From contig JAQGLD010000246.1 in the NCBI GenBank assembly GCA_028293055.1, positions 1 through 9,132 of the forward strand: DNA of 9,132 bases. The letters are read 5' to 3'. Under the pieces are notes generated by a model. It searched no databases. It was given only the letters and a program-made list of their open reading frames with translations, and was not told the DNA's origin. This document shows, piece by piece, positions 5,522 through 9,132 of this stretch (position 1 is the stretch's first letter; every line of letters begins with the position of its first letter). This DNA is from Alphaproteobacteria bacterium. Its GTDB lineage: Bacteria; Pseudomonadota; Alphaproteobacteria; Sphingomonadales; Sphingomonadaceae. The position numbers and the translations under genes were made by a program.

Positions 5522-6052
5522 TCAGCCTCCGTACTGGACGAGCAGCAGGCAGCCGTTCCGGGTGAAAGCGTCGCCGTGGCGCGCGCCGGCGCGGCTATGA
5601 TGATAGTCGCCGGGCCCGAAGCTCCGGCCGCCGACCACGAAGTCTCCGCTGACGACGACGACATGCTCGTCCTCGGGGTGATCGTGGGCCGGCAGCACTG
5701 CGCCCGGCCGACAGCGCAGCATGATCGTGCGCCTGTTCCACATCCGCCTCGCGTCGATGCCGGGCCGGTAGGGCAGCCACCTGCCCTCGCCCGCCTCGAG
5801 GGCGCTCTTGCCGAGGAATTCGTGGTGCTCGCCGGCGACCGCGGCCATCACCCGGGCCTGGAGATGCGCAGGCGGAGCGAGCTCCCCGGCCAGGCCGGTA
5901 AGTGGCGCGAACTGGGCCTCGAGTCGCTCGATCTCGGCATCGAGCATCGGATCGACCAGCCGGGCCCGCGCGACCTCCTGCCGTTCCGCGCCGCTCAGGC
6001 TCCCGAGCACGAAATCCCGCGCCCGATCCACCGACGATTCCTCGTTCAACAC
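5522..6052 (-). CDS. Cupin-domain anti-sigma factor (ChrR-like C terminus, RskA-like N terminus)
   Basis: A 176-residue soluble protein encoded directly after, and overlapping, the ECF sigma gene. The C-terminal half (about 105-176) is a cupin with metal ligands in ChrR spacing: His123, His125 and Glu129 in PAHDHPEDEH and His159 in GARHGDAF. In ChrR this domain is needed for response to singlet oxygen. The N-terminal half (residues 9-50, RARDFVLGSLSGAERQEVAR then a Leu/Glu-rich helix ending EAQFAPL) should bind the sigma factor. It has no HxxxCxxC zinc motif, unlike ChrR; the only cysteines are Cys114 and Cys168. The pattern looks like the RskA-type anti-sigma region, but no transmembrane helix follows. 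I chose the GTG at 6052 because AAGGAG lies 8 bases before it; a GTG at 6061 in the same frame sits right against that site and would add 3 residues. The next gene, SRPBCC, begins 20 bp downstream. Confidence 0.85.
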   Translation of the reverse strand: MLNEESSVDRARDFVLGSLSGAERQEVARARLVDPMLDAEIERLEAQFAPLTGLAGELAPPAHLQARVMAAVAGEHHEFLGKSALEAGEGRWLPYRPGIDARRMWNRRTIMLRCRPGAVLPAHDHPEDEHVVVVSGDFVVGGRSFGPGDYHHSRAGARHGDAFTRNGCLLLVQYGG

Positions 6053-6657
6053 GCCATACACTCCTTCAGGGATTGGGTGCCCCGCCTCACCCAGCTCTTG
6101 GCGGTGCCAAGCGGGATAGCGAGTCGTTGGGCCAGCTCGGAATGGCTCAGGCCCTCATTGTACATGGTAACGATCGCCTTCGCCTGGTCCGGCGGAAGCC
6201 GCTTGAGGCATTGGCCGAGTCGCGCGTCGGGCGGCTCGACCGCCTGCACGGCGAGGTCGAACGTGTCGGCGGCTTCCAGCATTTCCGCCGGACGCCGCGA
6301 TTGGACCAGGTCGAGCGCAGCGTTGCGGGCGATCACGCCCATCCAGGCGAGCGGAGCGCCGCGCGCCGGCTCGTAGCGATGAGCGTTGCGCCAGATGCGC
6401 AGGAAGGCTTCCTGCGCCGCATCCTCCGCCGCGGGCTGGTCGCGCAGGATTCTCAAGGCGATGGCGAGCAGCCGTCCGGCGACGATCGCATAAAGGCTGC
6501 CGAAGGCCTGCATGTCGCCGTCGGCGACCAGCGCAAGCAAGGATTCGAGCGATTCCGTTCCCCCGGACATGACCCTCCCCCGGAGAGTCGGCCCGCCGGC
6601 CATGCTCCCGGCGACAGTCGCCCGGGCGAGTCCGGCTCGGCGCTCCATCTCTCCCAT
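6046..6657 (-). CDS. ECF sigma factor (sigma-70 family, SigK/RpoE-like)
   Basis: An extracytoplasmic-function sigma factor, up to 203 residues. Region 2 spans about 35-120 (ADGDMQAFGSLYAIVAGRLL, then AEDAAQEAFLRIWR for core binding and LAWMGVIARNAALDLVQSRR for the -10 element). Region 4 spans about 144-200 (LGQCLKRLPPDQAKAIVTMY, then SHSELAQRLAIPLGTAKSWV RRG as the helix-turn-helix). The GTAKSWVRRG and LKEC ending is typical of the SigK-like branch paired with RskA-type anti-sigma factors. Start choice: ATG 6657 has GGAG 8 bases upstream; ATG 6570 (174 residues, MSGGTESL) gives a more usual N terminus and has GGGAGGG close upstream. The reading frame ends TGA at 6046-6048, overlapping the anti-sigma start by 7 bp (GTGTTGA), so the two are probably translationally coupled. 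It heads a four-gene operon and likely transcribes itself. Confidence 0.92.
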   Translation of the reverse strand: MGEMERRAGLARATVAGSMAGGPTLRGRVMSGGTESLESLLALVADGDMQAFGSLYAIVAGRLLAIALRILRDQPAAEDAAQEAFLRIWRNAHRYEPARGAPLAWMGVIARNAALDLVQSRRPAEMLEAADTFDLAVQAVEPPDARLGQCLKRLPPDQAKAIVTMYNEGLSHSELAQRLAIPLGTAKSWVRRGTQSLKECMAC

Positions 6658-6696
6658 AATCCAATCTCCACGCGCACGAAATGCGTCTCCCCACCC

Positions 6697-6725
6697 ATTT
6701 ACGGGAGCTGTGGCCGGATCGGATG
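6697..6725 (-). promoter_or_regulatory. Candidate ECF-type promoter for the sigma operon
   Basis: On the minus strand CATCCG (6725-6720) is followed after 16 bases by CGTAAAT (6703-6697). Spacing of 15-17 and a CGT-type -10 are usual for ECF sigma factors, and such genes commonly have autoregulated promoters. The predicted transcript would start near 6690, about 33 bases before the ATG at 6657. The match is by eye; no consensus was scored. Confidence 0.4.
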
Positions 6726-6845
6726 CGGGCGGAACGCGTAAAGTCGGATTCGCGGGGGGTCTGCTCCGTTCGTGGGCCGGGGAGGCGGGGCGGCCGATCG
6801 CCGCGCGTTCGGCTCAAGACGCCCGAAATACGCTGCCGATCGTCC

Positions 6846-6885
6846 CGGTTCGCGACAAAGCGAACCGATTTCGGCGGCTTTGTCG
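6846..6885. promoter_or_regulatory. Two overlapping, mutually exclusive hairpins upstream of luxR
   Basis: CGGTTCGC (6846-6853) pairs with GCGAACCG (6860-6867) around GACAAA. CGACAAAGC (6853-6861) also pairs with GCTTTGTCG (6877-6885) around 15 bases. The loop and right arm of the first are the left arm of the second, so only one can form. They lie 134-173 bp before the luxR start, inside a 361-bp gap (6658-7018) that otherwise holds the sigma promoter and GATTCGGG direct repeats at 6962-6969 and 6975-6982. They could be an operator or a leader switch. A weak sigma-70-like pair follows (TTGTTC 6901-6906, CATACA 6925-6930). Confidence 0.4.
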
Positions 6886-7018
6886 GAATCCGGCGACATC
6901 TTGTTCCATTTCGGACCTAATTCCCATACAAGCCGTCGGCCGGCATCACACACATAGATTAGATTCGGGAGTTGGATTCGGGCACGGCGCGTCTCGGCGT
7001 TCATCGATGGAGAATGCG

Positions 7019-7777
7019 ATGCAGACTCAGCTGAACCGAGTGCAGCACTTTTCGGAGGCCGCGCTGGCCGCGACCTCGCTCGACGAGCTCGACCTGATGA
7101 TGCGCGAGGCGACCAGCGACTTCGGCGCCGATTATTATCTGATGATCCACCACACCAATTATTTCGAGGGCCGGCGCGGACTGGTGAATTTGGGCAATTA
7201 CCCGCTCGAATTCCGCCAGGCCAGCCTGCAGGACGGCCGCGCCCTGCACGACCCGGTAATGGAGGCGTGCGAGAAGAGCCTGACCGGCTTCTTCTGGAGC
7301 GACGTGGCCTCGATCATCCCGCTCACTGCCCGGCATCGCGAACGGGGGCGCAAGGTCTCCGAGTTCGGGCTCGGCGACGGCTTCGTCGTGCCGGCCCACA
7401 TACCGGGCGAGCATCTCGGATCGTGCCACTTCGCGGTGGAGAAGGGCAAGCTGCTGGTGCGCGAATATTCGGCGGCGCTCCACACCATCGCCACATTCGG
7501 GTTCGAGGCCGCGCGCCGCCTGTCGCGCCAGCGCGACGAGATCCTGATGAATCCGCCGCTGCTGACCGAAAGGCAGCGCGAATGCCTGATCCTCAGCGCC
7601 CGCGGCAAGAGCGATCCGACCATCGGCCAGCTGCTCGGACTCAGCCCGAAGACGGTCAATTCCTATCTCGAGGCGGCCAAGCGGCGCTACGGAGTCGCGA
7701 CTCGCGCGCAGCTGATCGCAAGCGCGCTTTATTGCTCGGCGATCAGCTTCCAGGAGATCGTCGACGTACGTCGATGA
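7019..7777 (+). CDS. LuxR family regulator with autoinducer-binding domain (probable solo)
   Basis: A 252-residue quorum-sensing-type regulator. Residues about 15-165 form the autoinducer-binding domain and 182-240 the GerE helix-turn-helix (LTERQRECLILSARGKSD, then IGQLLGLSPKTVNSYLEAAK and YGVATRAQLIASAL). In the ligand pocket, by alignment to TraR from memory, Asp78-Pro79 (TraR Asp70-Pro71), Trp93 (Trp85) and Gly121 are kept, but the TraR Trp57 and Tyr61 positions are Phe65 and Ser69. Those two normally contact acyl-homoserine lactone, so the ligand may differ. I start at ATG 7019 because GGAG lies 6 bases upstream; ATG 7007 in frame (4 residues longer) has no ribosome site. No luxI-like synthase is in the window. 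The gene converges on a cytochrome P450 gene and overlaps it by 35 bp. Targets are unknown; the divergent sigma operon and its own promoter are candidates. Confidence 0.9.
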   Translation: MQTQLNRVQHFSEAALAATSLDELDLMMREATSDFGADYYLMIHHTNYFEGRRGLVNLGNYPLEFRQASLQDGRALHDPVMEACEKSLTGFFWSDVASIIPLTARHRERGRKVSEFGLGDGFVVPAHIPGEHLGSCHFAVEKGKLLVREYSAALHTIATFGFEAARRLSRQRDEILMNPPLLTERQRECLILSARGKSDPTIGQLLGLSPKTVNSYLEAAKRRYGVATRAQLIASALYCSAISFQEIVDVRR

Positions 7778-9119
7778 GCAGCCTGCCGCGCGGGCGGCAG
7801 CTCGGCCACGCATACCAGCCTTGCGGCGAGTTCGAAGCGGACGACAGTCGACTGGACGCGACCACCGCTCGTGCGAGGCTGTGCGCCTGCGACTGGGCGA
7901 GGTGCATTCCGAGGCATTTGTGAATCCCGCCGCCGAAAGGCGCGAAGTCGAACCGGTGGCGCTCGCGCTCCAGCTCCGGCGAGAAACGGGAGGGATCGAA
8001 ACGGCCAGGCTGCGGCCAGACATTTTCGAGACGGTGGTGCAGCATCAGGTTGGCGCCGACCATCGTCCCTGCCGGGACCGTCTTTCCGTAGAAGGACACG
8101 TCTTCGAGCGCCCTGCGCCAGACGACCGGAGCCGGCGGATTGAGGCGGACGCATTCCTTGAAGAACATCGCATGAAGCGGCCCCTGCGCGTCGGCCTGCT
8201 CGTCATGGAGGCGCTCGGCCCAGTCGGGATGCGCTGCCAGGAAATGGAGGGTCGAGCAAAGCGCCGAGGACATGGTGTCGTGGGCCGCGACGAGCAGGAA
8301 GATGAACATGTCCGATATTGCCGACGTCCCCAGCAATGCTCCCTCGCCGTCCCGGAGCAGGCTGACCCGCGACAGGAAATCCTCGCCCGGCTCGCGGCGC
8401 TTGGCCTCGACCAGCCCGGCGAGCAGCCGGTCCAGCTCGGCCTTGGCGGCGAGGCCGCGATGGCGCGCGAGGCTGAGCCAGGGATTGTAGCTGATCGCGA
8501 GCAGGCCGCCCGCAATCCGGGCGAAGCAGGCCATCGCCCGGTCCGCCTCGGGCCCGAGCGACAGGCCGAGGAAGGCGAGCACCGCCATCTCGAAGGTCAG
8601 GCGGCGAGCCTCCTCATAGGCATCGATCCGCCGGCCCTGCCAGCGGCCGATACGCTGCTCGACCAGATCGGCGAAGATCAGCTGATATTTCTCGATCGCG
8701 GTCTGGCGGAAGGCCTCGCCCATCAGCCTGCGATGCTCGCGATGCTCCTCCCCGTCTCGGAGCAGGAGGGCGCCGGGCAGCAAAGGCGCGACCAGGGGCC
8801 CCCATCCCTCCCCAGCCGAGAAAGACCGCGCAGGGTCGAACAGGAGACGCTCCAGCGCCTCGGCACCGACGACATGCAGGTGCCACCGCCCGAGGGCGTG
8901 GAATCGATAGATCCGGCCGTGGCGAGCCCCCATCCTGGCAGAGAAGCGCGCAGGATCGAGGAGGATCTGCGGCATCACTCCGACCAGCGGCAAGCCCCGC
9001 TTCCCACCGATGTGCGAGAGATCCGAGGCGTCCGGATGGCTGAGCCGCGCAAGCCGGCCCGTCGCGGCCAGGCCATCCAGGGCCGGTCCGCCGGTCGGAA
9101 TGCGTGCTAGAGCGGTCAT
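7743..9119 (-). CDS. Cytochrome P450
   Basis: A 458-residue soluble P450, with no membrane anchor, which would oxidise a small hydrophobic substrate using electrons from a ferredoxin partner not seen here. Landmarks in order: WxxxR-like C helix EHREHRRLMGEAF (125-137), the I-helix oxygen-activation segment AAHDTMSS (278-285), the K-helix ExxR as ECVR (322-325), FDPSRF (374-379), and the heme loop FGGGIHKCLG (395-404) with Cys402 as the iron ligand. All catalytic motifs are intact. The last 50 residues after the heme loop are unusual (see findings). The start at 9119 has an exceptional ribosome site: GGAGGTGATC, a 10-base match to the 3' end of 16S rRNA, 2 bases before the ATG. It converges on luxR with a 35-bp overlap and any upstream partner gene is beyond the window. 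No subfamily can be assigned with confidence. Confidence 0.93.
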   Translation of the reverse strand: MTALARIPTGGPALDGLAATGRLARLSHPDASDLSHIGGKRGLPLVGVMPQILLDPARFSARMGARHGRIYRFHALGRWHLHVVGAEALERLLFDPARSFSAGEGWGPLVAPLLPGALLLRDGEEHREHRRLMGEAFRQTAIEKYQLIFADLVEQRIGRWQGRRIDAYEEARRLTFEMAVLAFLGLSLGPEADRAMACFARIAGGLLAISYNPWLSLARHRGLAAKAELDRLLAGLVEAKRREPGEDFLSRVSLLRDGEGALLGTSAISDMFIFLLVAAHDTMSSALCSTLHFLAAHPDWAERLHDEQADAQGPLHAMFFKECVRLNPPAPVVWRRALEDVSFYGKTVPAGTMVGANLMLHHRLENVWPQPGRFDPSRFSPELERERHRFDFAPFGGGIHKCLGMHLAQSQAHSLARAVVASSRLSSASNSPQGWYAWPSCRPRGRLLIDVRRRSPGS

Positions 9120-9132
9120 CGATCACCTCCGC

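Noticed and set aside
5576..6376. 266-codon plus-strand frame antisense to the anti-sigma and sigma genes
   Set aside because: Shadow frame with no recognisable domain.
6731..6757. GGAAC followed by a GC-rich spacer as a possible EcfG general-stress promoter
   Set aside because: No CGTT -10 element occurs at 16-17 bases, so the match fails.
6793..6842. GCCGATCG repeated at 6793 and 6835
   Set aside because: Short, GC-rich and not part of any symmetric arrangement; chance is sufficient.
6512..7018. N-terminal extension of the LuxR frame back to 6512
   Set aside because: The added part is antisense to the sigma gene and crosses the regulatory gap; ATG 7019 has a good ribosome site and the protein then matches family length.
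7821..9110. 429-codon plus-strand frame antisense to the P450
   Set aside because: Long antisense frames are expected at this GC content; the P450 has all catalytic motifs and a strong ribosome site.
9121..9130. GATCACCTCC on the plus strand, identical to the 3' end of 16S rRNA
   Set aside because: Nothing upstream resembles rRNA; it is the complement of the P450 ribosome-binding site.

Overview
The window reads as chromosomal DNA of a high-GC alphaproteobacterium, most likely a sphingomonad (inferred from the S10 carboxypeptidase, the DUF3297 protein and the style of the intergenic palindromes; no rRNA is present to settle it). Coding density is high, start codons are mostly preceded by GGAG-type ribosome sites, and nothing looks like a phage, plasmid, tRNA, rRNA or CRISPR array.

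Layout. (1) 3-401 (+): the C-terminal end of a serine carboxypeptidase, cut by the window edge. (2) 402-803: a gap holding a probable 56-residue single-span membrane protein on the minus strand (466-636) and an inverted pair of 28-bp REP-like palindromes (699-793). (3) 804-3304: a quinone/electrophile-type module, with pirin and an FMN azoreductase on the minus strand and a divergent LysR regulator; a palindromic intergenic element separates pirin from azoR, and an inverted repeat covers the azoR start codon. (4) 3305-3800: a 107-bp CTAGAGCG...CGCTCTAG palindromic element, then a small DUF3297 gene. (5) 3701-6657 (minus): a compact four-gene operon in the order ECF sigma factor, cupin anti-sigma factor, SRPBCC protein, FAD monooxygenase (gaps of -7, 20 and 46 bp), preceded by a candidate ECF-type promoter. 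(6) 6658-7018: a 361-bp regulatory gap with overlapping, mutually exclusive hairpins. (7) 7019-7777 (+): a LuxR-type regulator with an autoinducer-like domain but no luxI in view. (8) 7743-9119 (minus): a cytochrome P450 converging on luxR with a 35-bp overlap.

How it may work. The pirin/azoR/LysR block looks like a classic inducible quinone-reduction and detoxification unit. The sigma/anti-sigma operon looks like a self-controlled stress switch whose output includes a flavin monooxygenase and a START-fold (SRPBCC) partner. The anti-sigma protein is the most unusual piece: its C-terminal half is a ChrR-like metal cupin, but its N-terminal half lacks the HxxxCxxC zinc site of ChrR and instead looks like the RskA type, without a membrane segment. 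The LuxR protein keeps the Asp-Pro and Trp of the ligand pocket but has replaced two aromatic residues that normally contact acyl-homoserine lactones, which suggests a solo receptor for another ligand.
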